Below, piece after piece: positions 42,545 through 52,923 of a DNA stretch of 64,000 nt. The notes under the pieces are model-generated. The model ran no database searches, was not told the origin of the DNA, and was given only the letters and a program-made list of their open reading frames with translations. Made by a program: the position numbers and the translations under genes. Origin of the DNA: Sphingorhabdus sp. Alg239-R122 (GTDB lineage Bacteria; Pseudomonadota; Alphaproteobacteria; Sphingomonadales; Sphingomonadaceae). The DNA lies in the NCBI RefSeq assembly GCF_900537065.1, contig NZ_UNRC01000003.1, positions 124,001 through 188,000 of the forward strand. Direction: 5' to 3'. The first letter of the stretch is position 1. Every line of letters begins with the position of its first letter.

Positions 42545-43425
42545 TTTCCCTTATGCTGCATCCGGCGCACCAGTGCGCTCGTATCCTGCCGGTTGCCACC
42601 CATGGCCTGTACTTCGGCATAAAATTGGTCAATCAGCGCGGCGACAGGCGCGCTACCGCCCACATTGCGCACCTCTTCCAGTGCGAGGCCCAGATCCTTT
42701 CGCATCCAGTCAATGGCGAAACCGAAATCGAAGCGGTCTTCCGCCATTGAATGCCAGCGATTGTCCATTTGCCAGCTTTGCGCCGCACCGCCGGAAATTG
42801 CCTCAAACACTTTTTCGATATTGAGCTCGCTCGCCTGTGCGAAACGCAGCGCTTCTGACAGGCCACCTAATATACCAGCTATGGCAATCTGGTTTGCCAT
42901 TTTCGTTTGCTGCCCCGCACCTGGACCACCAACATGAACTATGCGCGCGGCATAGGGGGCCATGATGGGACGTGCCGCCTGCATGGCTTTATCAGTACCG
43001 CCGCACATGATCGAAAGCTGGCCATTTTCGGCACCTGCCTGGCCACCTGAAACCGGGGCATCGACGCAGTGCACGCCTACGGATTTTCCTTCTACGGAGA
43101 CTTGCCGAGCGATTCGCGCTGATACGGTGGTGTGGTCAATAAACAGTGCGCCCTGTTTCAACGTTTTGAAAACGCCATCACGGCCCAAAATCACATCGGC
43201 AAGGTCGTCATCATTGCCGACGCAGCTTATTACGATTTCGGCCTCGCGTGCTGCATCTGCAGGTGTATCTGCAATGGATGCCTCGGTATCTGTATTTTGC
43301 ACGCTCCAATCTTCGCATTTGGAACGTGTCCGGTTGAACAGCACCAGTTCATGCCCTGCGTTGGATAAATGCCGCGCCATGGGGCCGCCCATGACTCCGA
43401 TTCCGATAAAAGCTATTCTTGCCAT
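42541..43425 (-). CDS. NAD(P)-dependent beta-hydroxyacid dehydrogenase (3-hydroxyisobutyrate dehydrogenase family)
   Basis: The 294-residue protein starts IAFIGIGVMGGPMARHLSNAGHELVLFNRT, the family Rossmann opening. DAPVSGGQAGAENGQLSIMCGG is the substrate loop, GGPGAGQQTKMANQIAIAG contains the catalytic Lys, and DFGFAIDWMRKDLGLALEE is the C-terminal block. It oxidises or reduces a short beta-hydroxyacid or semialdehyde; the exact substrate is not readable. It is divergent from the threonine ammonia-lyase. Confidence 0.92.
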   Translation of the reverse strand: MARIAFIGIGVMGGPMARHLSNAGHELVLFNRTRSKCEDWSVQNTDTEASIADTPADAAREAEIVISCVGNDDDLADVILGRDGVFKTLKQGALFIDHTTVSARIARQVSVEGKSVGVHCVDAPVSGGQAGAENGQLSIMCGGTDKAMQAARPIMAPYAARIVHVGGPGAGQQTKMANQIAIAGILGGLSEALRFAQASELNIEKVFEAISGGAAQSWQMDNRWHSMAEDRFDFGFAIDWMRKDLGLALEEVRNVGGSAPVAALIDQFYAEVQAMGGNRQDTSALVRRMQHKGK

Positions 43426-43481
43426 GAGGCATGCTTAAACACTGTTTGCAAAAAGTGCCACATAAGATAGGGCATTTTCCC

Positions 43482-44711
43482 ATGAAAACCGAACCTGCCT
43501 CTCGCCTGACACTGGACCATATTCGTGATGCGCATAAACGCGTTGCCGATTCCATTGTACGCACGCCGACACTGCACAGCAAAACGCTATCCAAAATCAC
43601 CGGTGCCGAGATTTACCTAAAGTTCGAAAATCTGCAGTTTACGGCAGCATATAAAGAGCGCGGCGCGCTCAATTTCCTTAGCCAGATGGACGAAGAAAGC
43701 CGTGCGCGTGGGGTCATTGCGGCATCAGCTGGCAACCATGCCCAGGGCTTGGCCTATCATGGCACGCGGCTTGGTGTACCGGTGACAATCGTGATGCCGA
43801 AACCCACACCCACAATCAAAGTGCAGCAGACAGAGGCCAATGGCGGCAAGGTCATTTTATTCGGTGAGAAATTCGACGATGCCTATGAACATGCCCGTGA
43901 ACTTGAAAAAGAACGCGGTCTGACATTTGTGCACCCCTTTGACGATCCGGTAATCGCCGCAGGGCAGGGGACAGTCGCACTAGAAATGCTGGAAGATGAA
44001 CCGGAATTAAACCATCTGGTTATCCCGATTGGCGGCGGAGGGCTTTTTTCAGGCATGGGTACGGCGGCGCGCGGGATCAACCCTGATATCAACCTGACCG
44101 GTGTTCAGGCAGAGCTCTATCCTTCCATGTTTGCCAAGGTAAAGGGGCGGGACATGGCCTGTGAAGGCGATACGCTGGCCGAAGGTATTGCTGTGAAAAA
44201 ACCGGGCAGCTTCACGTCTGAAATAGTGGGCAGCCTGGCCGATGACATTGTGTTGGTAAGCGAAAGCCAGCTGGAAACTGCCGTCAGCTTGTTGCTGCAG
44301 ATTGAAAAGACCGTTGTTGAAGGTGCGGGCGCCGCGGGTTTGGCCGCTGTGATGAGCAATCGCGGCATTTTTGAAGGGCAAAAGGTTGGCATTGTACTAT
44401 GCGGCGGTAATATTGATACGCGGTTGCTTGCCAATGTGCTGTTGCGTGACCTGGCACGGTCGGGTCGTCTCGCCCGGTTGCAGATTCAGCTGCAGGACAG
44501 GCCAGGTGCGCTGTTCCGTGTGATGCGGCAATTTGATGCGCATAATGTAAATATCATCGAAATTTATCACCAACGGGTTTTTACGAACCTGCCGGCCAAA
44601 GGCCTGATCACCGATATTGAGTGCGAAGCACGTGACAAGGCGCAGCTTGACGGCCTGATCCAGGCGCTGCGTGATAATGATTACCGTGTCACACAGGTTG
44701 AACTGGCATAA
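43482..44711 (+). CDS. ilvA: Threonine ammonia-lyase (threonine dehydratase) with ACT domain
   Basis: The ATG at 43482 gives 409 residues. FTAAYKERGAL has the PLP lysine, AASAGNHAQGLAYH and PIGGGGLFSGM are cofactor and phosphate loops, and VLCGGNIDTRLL closes the catalytic domain. A single ACT domain follows (RLQIQLQDRPGALFRVMRQFDAHNVNIIEIYHQR in form). That layout is the short type (TIGR01127), either biosynthetic or catabolic. It deaminates threonine to 2-oxobutanoate. Confidence 0.92.
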   Translation: MKTEPASRLTLDHIRDAHKRVADSIVRTPTLHSKTLSKITGAEIYLKFENLQFTAAYKERGALNFLSQMDEESRARGVIAASAGNHAQGLAYHGTRLGVPVTIVMPKPTPTIKVQQTEANGGKVILFGEKFDDAYEHARELEKERGLTFVHPFDDPVIAAGQGTVALEMLEDEPELNHLVIPIGGGGLFSGMGTAARGINPDINLTGVQAELYPSMFAKVKGRDMACEGDTLAEGIAVKKPGSFTSEIVGSLADDIVLVSESQLETAVSLLLQIEKTVVEGAGAAGLAAVMSNRGIFEGQKVGIVLCGGNIDTRLLANVLLRDLARSGRLARLQIQLQDRPGALFRVMRQFDAHNVNIIEIYHQRVFTNLPAKGLITDIECEARDKAQLDGLIQALRDNDYRVTQVELA

Positions 44712-44752
44712 CGCAGCGTTGATATAGATTAATCATTGCGTGATGCCCTGTT

Positions 44753-44769
44753 ATTTGGTCGCACCAAAT
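44753..44769. repeat. Small perfect inverted repeat between ilvA and bpt
   Basis: ATTTGGT-CGC-ACCAAAT sits 42 bases after the ilvA stop. No T run follows, so it is more likely a regulatory dyad for bpt or a weak transcript end. Confidence 0.4.
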
Positions 44770-44876
44770 GCAGATTTGATGGTTAATCCGCTTTGCGCGG
44801 AATTGATTTTTTGCCATAAGCAGGGCTGTTTTGATGCTTAACAATTACATCAACAGTAATAAGGCCTGAAAATTAC

Positions 44877-45623
44877 GTGAGTGCACCTGCCCGTTTTCCC
44901 CGTTTTTTCGTGACCAGTCCGGGTCCATGCCCGTACCTGCCTGGCAAAAGCGAGCGTAAGGTATTCACCGAACTGTCGGGTGAACATGCGGATGAGCTGA
45001 ATGATGCGCTCAGTCGGATCGGGTTTCGCCGCAGCCAGAACGTGGCCTATCGTCCAAGCTGCGTGGATTGCAAGGCATGTGTTTCCGTGCGTGTGGTTGC
45101 GGATGAATTCAGGCCGAACGCATCACAGCGCCGTGCGCTGCGCCGTAATAGTGATTTGATTGCAACGGCATGCAAACCATGGTCGACACAGGAACAATAT
45201 GCGTTGTTGCAGGAATATCTGGAGGCACGTCACCCGGGTGGCGGTATGACGGAAATGGACGATGTCGATTATGCCGATATGGTCGAACAAACCCCAGTCA
45301 GCAGCTATATTATCGAATATCGTGAACCAGATGAGAATGGTGAAGCCGGACGGTTGGTGGGTGCTTGTCTGACCGATAGGCAGGGTGACGGCCTTTCGAT
45401 GATCTATAGTTTTTTTGATCCGGACCATCCTGCGCGTTCGGGCCTGGGCAATTTTATCATTCTTGATCATATTTTACGTGCTGCACAGGCAGAACTTCCC
45501 TATGTCTATCTGGGTTACTGGGTTGAGGGGGCAGCGCGGATGCAATATAAAACGCGCTATAAGCCGCTTGAAAGGCTGGGACCGGAAGGATGGCATCCTT
45601 TTGCAGATGGCAATAGGGACTAG
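44877..45623 (+). CDS. bpt: Aspartate/glutamate leucyltransferase (Bpt, N-end rule)
   Basis: The start is GTG at 44877; 248 residues. [24 protein letters not shown] opens the protein and [13 protein letters not shown] and [16 protein letters not shown] are the family blocks. [28 protein letters not shown] and [22 protein letters not shown] (both in form) complete the acyltransferase fold. It moves Leu from tRNA onto N-terminal Asp or Glu, marking proteins for ClpS-ClpAP. Confidence 0.95.
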   Translation: MSAPARFPRFFVTSPGPCPYLPGKSERKVFTELSGEHADELNDALSRIGFRRSQNVAYRPSCVDCKACVSVRVVADEFRPNASQRRALRRNSDLIATACKPWSTQEQYALLQEYLEARHPGGGMTEMDDVDYADMVEQTPVSSYIIEYREPDENGEAGRLVGACLTDRQGDGLSMIYSFFDPDHPARSGLGNFIILDHILRAAQAELPYVYLGYWVEGAARMQYKTRYKPLERLGPEGWHPFADGNRD

Positions 45624-45696
45624 TTTCTGGCCATAATCGGGAAGAAGTAAAATTATCACGTCAACATTCCCGAAATCTCTATACGCATCTGCTGCG

Positions 45697-47856
45697 ATGC
45701 GCGCGCTTTCTGTCGCTGTTTGGGGTGGGGCACTGGTGACACCGTCAATGGTGGTTGCTCAGCAGGAACAGGCGGTTGAAGAACAGGCCACCGACACAGA
45801 AACCGAAAACAACAAAGTACAGGACAGGCTGAATAACTCAGATGAAGCATTTTTGTCTGAAGCGCTTGATCCCGATGCGCCTTTGGCTCCGATGCCCGAC
45901 ATGGAAGTGGACTGGCCTGGTTTTGAGGATCTGCCGCCTTTGCCTGGTCCGCAGCCGCTGGCTGAAAATGAGAGTGATGCAACAGGTGAAATAGAAACTG
46001 ATCAGCCTGTGGAGCAGCTTGTCACTGAGGAGGAGGAACGCTTCCGCGAGCGCGAAGAAGCGGCCAGCGCGGCCAATTTTGTGGATTTGGGTGACAGCAA
46101 CCTGAGTTACCAGGTGAAATTCGATTATCTCGATTCCACCGAATTTGTGGCCGATCAACGTGGCGAGTTTGAAAGCCGGTTCAACCAGCTCTCCAAATTA
46201 CGCAATCTTGATGATGACGATGCTAATATTGCGCAAATTTCACGCCGCGCGAGTGAAGATCGCAAATTGCTGGACCAGTTGTTGCGTAATTATGGTTATT
46301 ATGATTCAGAAATTTACCAGCTGATCGAACGCGGCGGCACAGCGGGTGAACTCGAAGTAGAGTTTGGCCTGCAACTTGGGCCGGTTTACACGCTGGACGA
46401 CATTAACCTCGGCAGCTTGCTCACCATCAAAGATGATTACCCTATGCTGCGTGACGCATTTGGCCTTGAATCCGGCACACCGATTAATTCAGACGAGATT
46501 GTAGCCGCCAATTTGCGGCTTGACGAAAGCCTGGCGGAAAATGGGTATGCCTTTGCGGCTATTGGTGAACCAGATCTGCTGATTGACCATGCGGATAACA
46601 CAGGTGATTTGACGGTGCCCGTAACGCCGGAAGATAAATATCAGTTCGGGCAGATAATTGCGCCTGATGAAACTTTGATGAGTGCGCGGCATTATCAGCG
46701 GATCGCGCGGTTTGAGCCGGGGGATGTTTATCAGCGTTCGCGCATGGACGACCTGCGCCGTGCCATATTGGCAACCGGCCTTGTATCTTCACTGACACTT
46801 ACGCCTGTAAAGTCTGAAGACAGCAATACGCAAGGCGATATAAAAACCGTCAATGTGCAGGTGGATGCGGTCGCAGCGCCGCTGCGGACAATTGCGGGGG
46901 AGCTCGGCTATGGTTCGGGTGAAGGATTCCGGGCCGAAGTCAGTTGGGAGCACCGTAATTTCTTCCCATCTGAAGGCCTGGTGCGCGCGCGCGGCGTTGC
47001 AGGTACACAGGAACAGTTGGTCAGCCTGCTATTTCGGCGTAATAATTTCAAGGAACGCGACCAAGTGCTGACGGCACAGTTGCTGGTAAGCAATATCAAC
47101 CGCGATGCATTTGAAGCAAGTACCATATTGCTGCGCGCCGGGCTTGAGCGGCAGACTAACCTGATCTTCCAGAAAAAGTGGACATGGTCGATCGGAGCTG
47201 AAATTCTGGCCACTGATGAACGAGACATCACGGCGGACAATCTGGGGACGCAGCGCAAGACATTTTTCATCGGCGCTTTACCGGCGACACTCAATTATGA
47301 TGGCAGTAATGACTTGCTTGATCCGACTACAGGCTTTCGCTTAGGCGGGCAATTGTCACCCGAAATTTCGCTGCAGGACGGAACTTTCACCTATGTACGA
47401 GCACAACTGGACACGAGCTATTACCAACCGGTTTCTGACAATGTCGTGATCGCAGGGCGCGCGCGTGTGGCGAGTATCATCGGCGCAGATCTTTTACAGG
47501 TGGCCCCGTCGCGTAGGCTATACGCCGGCGGTGGTGGGTCAGTGCGTGGTTTCGGGTTTCAACAGATTGGCCCGCGCGATATAAACAATGACCCGATCGG
47601 AGGGCGTAGCCTGGTGGAATTCTCGCTTGAAACGCGGGTGCGTTTCGGTAATTTTGGTGTGGTTCCATTTATTGATGCGGGCAACATCTACAGCGATGTT
47701 TTCCCCGACAAGGCCAGCCTGCGCTTCGGCGCCGGTATTGGCGTGCGTTACTATAGCAGCTTTGGTCCCATCCGCGTTGATGTGGGAACACCCATTAATC
47801 CGCAACCTGGCGATAGCCGTATCGGCGTCTATATTTCGCTTGGGCAAGCTTTCTGA
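45697..47856 (+). CDS. tamA: Translocation and assembly module outer-membrane protein TamA
   Basis: The 719-residue Omp85-family protein has a signal peptide (MRALSVAVWGGALVTPSMVVAQQ). A long acidic low-complexity stretch follows, then POTRA domains (GPVYTLDDINLGSLL, FEPGDVYQRSRMDDLRRAILATG). The 16-strand barrel includes SRRLYAGGGGSVRGFGFQQIGP, the conserved RGF lid loop, and ends GPIRVDVGTPINP. It inserts autotransporters and other barrel proteins together with TamB. The tamB ATG overlaps its stop (TGATG). Confidence 0.93.
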   Translation: MRALSVAVWGGALVTPSMVVAQQEQAVEEQATDTETENNKVQDRLNNSDEAFLSEALDPDAPLAPMPDMEVDWPGFEDLPPLPGPQPLAENESDATGEIETDQPVEQLVTEEEERFREREEAASAANFVDLGDSNLSYQVKFDYLDSTEFVADQRGEFESRFNQLSKLRNLDDDDANIAQISRRASEDRKLLDQLLRNYGYYDSEIYQLIERGGTAGELEVEFGLQLGPVYTLDDINLGSLLTIKDDYPMLRDAFGLESGTPINSDEIVAANLRLDESLAENGYAFAAIGEPDLLIDHADNTGDLTVPVTPEDKYQFGQIIAPDETLMSARHYQRIARFEPGDVYQRSRMDDLRRAILATGLVSSLTLTPVKSEDSNTQGDIKTVNVQVDAVAAPLRTIAGELGYGSGEGFRAEVSWEHRNFFPSEGLVRARGVAGTQEQLVSLLFRRNNFKERDQVLTAQLLVSNINRDAFEASTILLRAGLERQTNLIFQKKWTWSIGAEILATDERDITADNLGTQRKTFFIGALPATLNYDGSNDLLDPTTGFRLGGQLSPEISLQDGTFTYVRAQLDTSYYQPVSDNVVIAGRARVASIIGADLLQVAPSRRLYAGGGGSVRGFGFQQIGPRDINNDPIGGRSLVEFSLETRVRFGNFGVVPFIDAGNIYSDVFPDKASLRFGAGIGVRYYSSFGPIRVDVGTPINPQPGDSRIGVYISLGQAF

Positions 47857-50800
47857 TGGGATATACGGATGCTGAAAAGGTAAAGCCGCCCAAAAGCTGG
47901 TGGCGCTGGCCAAGGCGTTTGGCTGTTGCATTGTTCATGGCGCTTGCCCTGCTTGTTGCAGCGGCCCTGTTACTTGATACCTCCATTGGCCGCCGTTTCC
48001 TGACAGAACAGCTTAGTTCTTATGAATTTGCCAACGGATTGCGCATTGAAATCGATGAAATTAACGGCTCGGTTTATGGCAAGAGCACGCTGAAAGGTGT
48101 ACGCGCCTATGACCCGGAAGGACTGTTTTTTGAAACGCCAGGTGCGCAGCTAGACTGGAAGCCGCTGGCCTGGGTTGGCAATAAACTTGATATCCGCGAA
48201 CTCATCATTGATCGCGGACGTCTGGTCAAGCGTCCTAAATTCACCGTTCTGGATGAAGACAGCCCGCTATTACCGGGTTTTGATATATCAATAGCAAAAC
48301 TGCATGCTGAAGATCTTGTGATTGAAGAGCAGGTCGCCGGCCGCAGGCAGATTGCGGACGTAGATATTAGTGCAGAAGTTGCCTCGGGTATTGTCAGGAT
48401 GAATGTGCTGGCCGGTGTGGAGGGAGGCGATGATCGCATATTGGTGCATCTTGACGCTGTCCCTGATGCCAACAAACTGTCGCTGAATGCGGATGTAAAT
48501 GCGCCAAAGGGCGGTGTTATCGGTGCGATAGCAGGGTTGGATGCTAGCTTTCGCGGCCGTATCACCGGTGATGGAGACTGGCAACAATGGGAAGGGGCAA
48601 TCCGTATTGATTCCGGCCCGGCCATGCTCACTGCGGCCAAGCTTTATCTGCGTGATGGCGAAGGGCAGCTTATTGGTCAGGCCTATCCGCGGTCATTTGT
48701 ATCTGGCGTGACGCAGCAATTGTTGGGCGAGGTGGTGAGCTTCAATGGCACTGGCACGATAGAGGGCCGTGTTCTGGATGGTACGATGCGTATCCAGTCA
48801 CCAGCTCTGGTCGCCCGCGCTGTCGGGGCCGTAGATCTGGGCGAAAATATTTTTGACGCCATGCAGGTTGACGGCCGGCTGCGCGGTGAAAACCTGTTGG
48901 GAGAGGGCATTGCACTGCGCGGCACCCGGTTTGATGCTGTGTTGGACGGACCTTTTAGTGACCTGGATGCTGATTATACGGCGCGTGCAGATGGACTGGA
49001 GGCTTCGGGTTTTGTGCTGACAGAGCCTATTATCAGCGGGACGGCGAACTGGAACGGGACCCGGGCACTTATTCCCGTGGAACTGCGTTCTGCTGGCGTC
49101 GGGAATGATAATGAACTTGTGGAACGCACTTTGCGCGGACTTGCCGCACAGGGTGATATTATCTGGCGAAATGGGCGGTTCCTGTCCGACAATATCGCGG
49201 TCACGGCAGAGGGCATGAAAGCGGACCTGAAACTACGGGGCATGGAGCGCCGCGGTGCCTATGCGCTTTCGGGCAATGCATTGTTCCCGGCGCTGGCAAT
49301 CGAAAATGTGGGTGCAGCCAACGTGAACAGCCAACTGCGCCTGGTATTTGGTGGCGGAAATCCATGGAGGCTCAGTGGTAATGCCACTGCATTGATGCAG
49401 TGGATAGAAAACAAGACACTTGTCAGCATTGCGGGAGAAAATATTCGTATTGCAACCAATTTCAACATTGGGCAGGGCTTGCCGCTGCTTCTGGATCAGT
49501 TGCGGCTATCGGCAAGCAAATTGCGTGCAACGGGTTCTGGACGCCGCCTTGCAGATGGCAATATCGAGCTTGTCGCCAAGGGCACTCATGAACAATATGG
49601 CCCATTCGCGCTTAATTTTGCGGGTAAGCCCGATACGGCGAATGCGGAGTTGCTGCTTGACGACCCACTGCCTTCACTTGGTCTTAAACAGGTCAGGTTG
49701 GCACTGGCACCGATTGCAGATGGATTTGAAATCAACGCGAAAGGTGGATCAACTCTGGGACCTTTCAGCGGCCTGGCACAGATATTCGCGCAGCCACAGG
49801 GCAAAACGCTGATCCGTATTGATAATCTGCTGGTATCAAAAACCCGGCTGCGCGGCGATCTGATTGCTGATGGCATGGCACTTAGCGGCAATCTGGCTGC
49901 ATCGGGCGGCGGGATCAATGGCAATCTGGCTATCAGTCCGCAAGGCGCAGGACAGCGTATCACAGCTGATTTAACAGCCCGCAACGCGCGATTTGAAGGT
50001 GATACGCCCATCACAGTGAGTCAGGGCAAGCTGGATGCCACTGCATTTCTGGTTACAGGACGCAGCGATATTGACGCCACCTTGAACGCTCAGGGTCTGA
50101 GGCGCGGCAATCTGTTTATCGGCAAGGTGGATGCTGCGGCAAAGCTCACCAATGGTGCAGGGCGTGTGACGGCAAATATTGCCGGGCGTCGTGGAAGCCG
50201 TTTTGAGCTGCGCACCGCCGCGAATATTGCGCCGAACACCGTCCGGTTCACAGCGAACGGGAAATATGGCCGCCGCAAGATTTCCATGCCGCGCAACGGT
50301 GTGCTGCGCCGATTGAAAAATGGCGGGTGGAATCTTGCGCAAACCCGTATCAATGTAGGGCAGGGGGCAACGGTGCTCTCCGGGCGTTTTGGCGGCGGTG
50401 TAACCGATATGGATTTTCAGATGTCGAAAATGCCGCTTGCGCTGGCCGATCTGGGCGTGGCCGAACTTGGGCTGGGCGGCACAGCTTCGGGTATCATTGA
50501 ATACCGACAGGAAAATGGCGCGGCGCCGACCGGTACGGCCAAGCTGCAGATTAAGCAGCTTACGCGTTCGGGCCTGGTGCTCACTTCGCGACCTGTGGAT
50601 GTGGCGGTCAATGCCGCGTTGGGAGCAAACGCTATGTCATTGCGGGGTGTGCTGCGCGACAAGGACAATAGTCTGGGCCGTTTCCAGGCGCGGATTTCGG
50701 CGTTGCCTGTTTCGGGTTCGCTGGTGCAGCGGCTGGAGCGTGGACGCCTATTTGGCCAGGTGCGTTATGCGGGCCCAGCCGATGCGTTATGGCGGCTGGT

Positions 50801-52025
50801 CAAAGTTGAAGTGTTCGACCTGACAGGTAAGGTCGACCTTGCGGCAGATGTTACGGGCAGCCTGGAAAACCCGCAAATTCGAGGCTCCCTTGCCACAGGC
50901 AATGCGCGGTTGGAAAGTGCGCTTTCCGGCACGGTTGTTGAGAATATCAAGGCACGCGGCCGGTTCTCCGGGTCCGTACTGACCCTGACAGGTTTTACAG
51001 GCTCCGCCCCCGGCGGCGGTACTGTTACAGGCAGCGGAACTGTCGATCTGGGCACCGAGCAGGGTGTGGGCGTCAACCTGACATTGCGTGCCAATCGTGC
51101 CCAGCTGCTGAACCGCGATGATATTGCCGCGACTGTCACCGGGCCAATCACAGTCAGGTCCAGCGGCAATGGCGGCGTATTGGGCGGCAATGTGACGATC
51201 AACAAGGGTCGTTTCCGGCTGGGCAATTCGGAAATTGAAAATAAACTACCCAATATTGCGTACCGCGAAGTCAATCGCCGTGCTGACGAACTGCCACCGC
51301 GAGTGGCCAGCAGTCCATGGCGTTATGATATTACCGCCAAGGCACGCAACCGGCTGGATGTCACGGGCCTTGGCCTGGAGAGTGAATGGGGTGCGGATAT
51401 CAGGCTCAAGGGTACGGTGGATGCGCCGCGTATAAGCGGGCGGGCGGATCTTGTGCGTGGTGATTACATCTTTGCCGGACGCAGTTTTGAACTGGAACGC
51501 GGGCGCATTTCATTCCGCAGCAATTCTCCGCCCGATCCGCGGCTGGACATTGTTGCCATTGCTGATGTGCAGGGATTGGACGCTACCATCAATGTAAATG
51601 GCACGGGATTGCGCCCTGAAATAACGTTTAACTCTGTACCTGCCATGCCTGAGGAAGAGTTACTCGCAAGGTTGCTATTTGGCACGTCCATCAACGATAT
51701 CAGTGCCGCCGAAGCGGTGCAGTTGGCCGCCGCTGTGGCTTCATTGCGTACAGGTGGCGGGCTTGATCCTATCAATCAGCTGCGTACCGCCGTTGGCCTG
51801 GACCGGCTGCGCATCATTGGCGCCGATGCCGCGACAGGTCAGAAAACATCGATCGCGGCGGGTAAATATATTACCCGCCGCGCCTATGTGGAGGTTGTAA
51901 CGGACGGGCGCGGTTACAGTGCGACACAGGTAGAATTCCAGATCACCCGCTGGCTTTCCATCCTGTCCAGCATCTCGACATTGGGCCGGGAAAGCGTCAA
52001 TGTGCGTATATCGAAAGATTACTGA
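47856..52025 (+). CDS. tamB: Inner-membrane/periplasm-spanning protein TamB
   Basis: The 1389-residue AsmA-like protein has one N-terminal membrane helix (LAVALFMALALLVAAALLLD). A very long repetitive beta-strand region follows, then the C-terminal DUF490 block (DDINLPNIAYREVNRRADELPPR-like, LNVTGLGLESEWGADIRLKGTVDAPRISGRADLVRG in form, and PEEELLARLLFGTSINDISA). It reaches from the inner membrane to TamA and also carries lipids in relatives. A 4.2 kb intact frame coupled to tamA. Confidence 0.94.
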   Translation: MGYTDAEKVKPPKSWWRWPRRLAVALFMALALLVAAALLLDTSIGRRFLTEQLSSYEFANGLRIEIDEINGSVYGKSTLKGVRAYDPEGLFFETPGAQLDWKPLAWVGNKLDIRELIIDRGRLVKRPKFTVLDEDSPLLPGFDISIAKLHAEDLVIEEQVAGRRQIADVDISAEVASGIVRMNVLAGVEGGDDRILVHLDAVPDANKLSLNADVNAPKGGVIGAIAGLDASFRGRITGDGDWQQWEGAIRIDSGPAMLTAAKLYLRDGEGQLIGQAYPRSFVSGVTQQLLGEVVSFNGTGTIEGRVLDGTMRIQSPALVARAVGAVDLGENIFDAMQVDGRLRGENLLGEGIALRGTRFDAVLDGPFSDLDADYTARADGLEASGFVLTEPIISGTANWNGTRALIPVELRSAGVGNDNELVERTLRGLAAQGDIIWRNGRFLSDNIAVTAEGMKADLKLRGMERRGAYALSGNALFPALAIENVGAANVNSQLRLVFGGGNPWRLSGNATALMQWIENKTLVSIAGENIRIATNFNIGQGLPLLLDQLRLSASKLRATGSGRRLADGNIELVAKGTHEQYGPFALNFAGKPDTANAELLLDDPLPSLGLKQVRLALAPIADGFEINAKGGSTLGPFSGLAQIFAQPQGKTLIRIDNLLVSKTRLRGDLIADGMALSGNLAASGGGINGNLAISPQGAGQRITADLTARNARFEGDTPITVSQGKLDATAFLVTGRSDIDATLNAQGLRRGNLFIGKVDAAAKLTNGAGRVTANIAGRRGSRFELRTAANIAPNTVRFTANGKYGRRKISMPRNGVLRRLKNGGWNLAQTRINVGQGATVLSGRFGGGVTDMDFQMSKMPLALADLGVAELGLGGTASGIIEYRQENGAAPTGTAKLQIKQLTRSGLVLTSRPVDVAVNAALGANAMSLRGVLRDKDNSLGRFQARISALPVSGSLVQRLERGRLFGQVRYAGPADALWRLVKVEVFDLTGKVDLAADVTGSLENPQIRGSLATGNARLESALSGTVVENIKARGRFSGSVLTLTGFTGSAPGGGTVTGSGTVDLGTEQGVGVNLTLRANRAQLLNRDDIAATVTGPITVRSSGNGGVLGGNVTINKGRFRLGNSEIENKLPNIAYREVNRRADELPPRVASSPWRYDITAKARNRLDVTGLGLESEWGADIRLKGTVDAPRISGRADLVRGDYIFAGRSFELERGRISFRSNSPPDPRLDIVAIADVQGLDATINVNGTGLRPEITFNSVPAMPEEELLARLLFGTSINDISAAEAVQLAAAVASLRTGGGLDPINQLRTAVGLDRLRIIGADAATGQKTSIAAGKYITRRAYVEVVTDGRGYSATQVEFQITRWLSILSSISTLGRESVNVRISKDY

Positions 52026-52026
52026 T

Positions 52027-52923
52027 ATGCGTTGCTGGCATCTATTGCTGCCGATAGCTTTGTTATCAGCATGTGGTGGATCAGAAAGGGGGCAGCCGAT
52101 GGCGGAAGAAGCGGAAACAGCGATCATGGAATGGCCGGACCTGCTGGAGCGGGAGCAGCCCAAGCCTGACGACACCATAAAATATGGCGATGATCCATTA
52201 CAGCTGATTGATGTGTGGAAACCGGCAGGCAAGGGCACGCACCCTGCGGTCATCATGATCCATGGCGGGTGCTGGCAGACCGACATTGCCGAGCGTGATA
52301 TCATGAACTGGATTGCCGACGACCTGCGCAAACATGGCGTGGGCGTGTGGAATATCGAATATCGCGGCGTGGACCGGGATGGCGGCGGATATCCGGGCAC
52401 GTTCGAGGATGTGGGATTAGCCGCTGACATGTTTGTGGCACAGGCGGAAGCATATGGTCTTCGCACCGACAAGATTATCGGCATTGGCCACAGTGCGGGC
52501 GGGCACCTGACGCTCTGGCTCGCCAACCGTCCTGCCATGCCTGCCGGTCAATTGCGCGGTGATGCCCCGGTAACGCTGGACCTTGCCATCAGCCAGGGCG
52601 GTCTGCCTGACTTGCGTGAAGGTATGAAGCGTGAAGGCCATCCTTGCGGTACGGAAGCACCAGCAAAGATGTCAGCAGGTGAATTTGCGCTGACATCGCC
52701 GCCGGAAATGGCGCAGGGGGATGTGCGGCAGGTATTGTTCCACAACACGCTGGATAAGATTGCGCCACCACAGTTTGCGCAGCGTTATATTGGCTTGCTG
52801 GATGGTGCGTCTCCTGAACTTATTGAAACGCCGGATGAAGGCCATGTCGAACTGGTCGCGCCGGATAGCGAAAGTTGGGCCCGGCAGCGCGAACTTATCC
52901 TGAAGGAATATGGCCTGAAATGA
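52027..52923 (+). CDS. Alpha/beta hydrolase lipoprotein, kynurenine formamidase-like
   Basis: The start at 52027 gives 298 residues opening MRCWHLLLPIALLSACGG, a lipoprotein signal with Cys16. IMIHGGCWQTDI is the oxyanion HGG block and GIGHSAGGHLTLWLAN holds the nucleophile Ser, both typical of formamidase/esterase members. Asp in FHNTLDKI and His in DEGHVEL would complete the triad. It overlaps the kynureninase start by 4 bases, so N-formylkynurenine is the likely substrate. The lipid anchor is odd for that pathway. Confidence 0.82.
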   Translation: MRCWHLLLPIALLSACGGSERGQPMAEEAETAIMEWPDLLEREQPKPDDTIKYGDDPLQLIDVWKPAGKGTHPAVIMIHGGCWQTDIAERDIMNWIADDLRKHGVGVWNIEYRGVDRDGGGYPGTFEDVGLAADMFVAQAEAYGLRTDKIIGIGHSAGGHLTLWLANRPAMPAGQLRGDAPVTLDLAISQGGLPDLREGMKREGHPCGTEAPAKMSAGEFALTSPPEMAQGDVRQVLFHNTLDKIAPPQFAQRYIGLLDGASPELIETPDEGHVELVAPDSESWARQRELILKEYGLK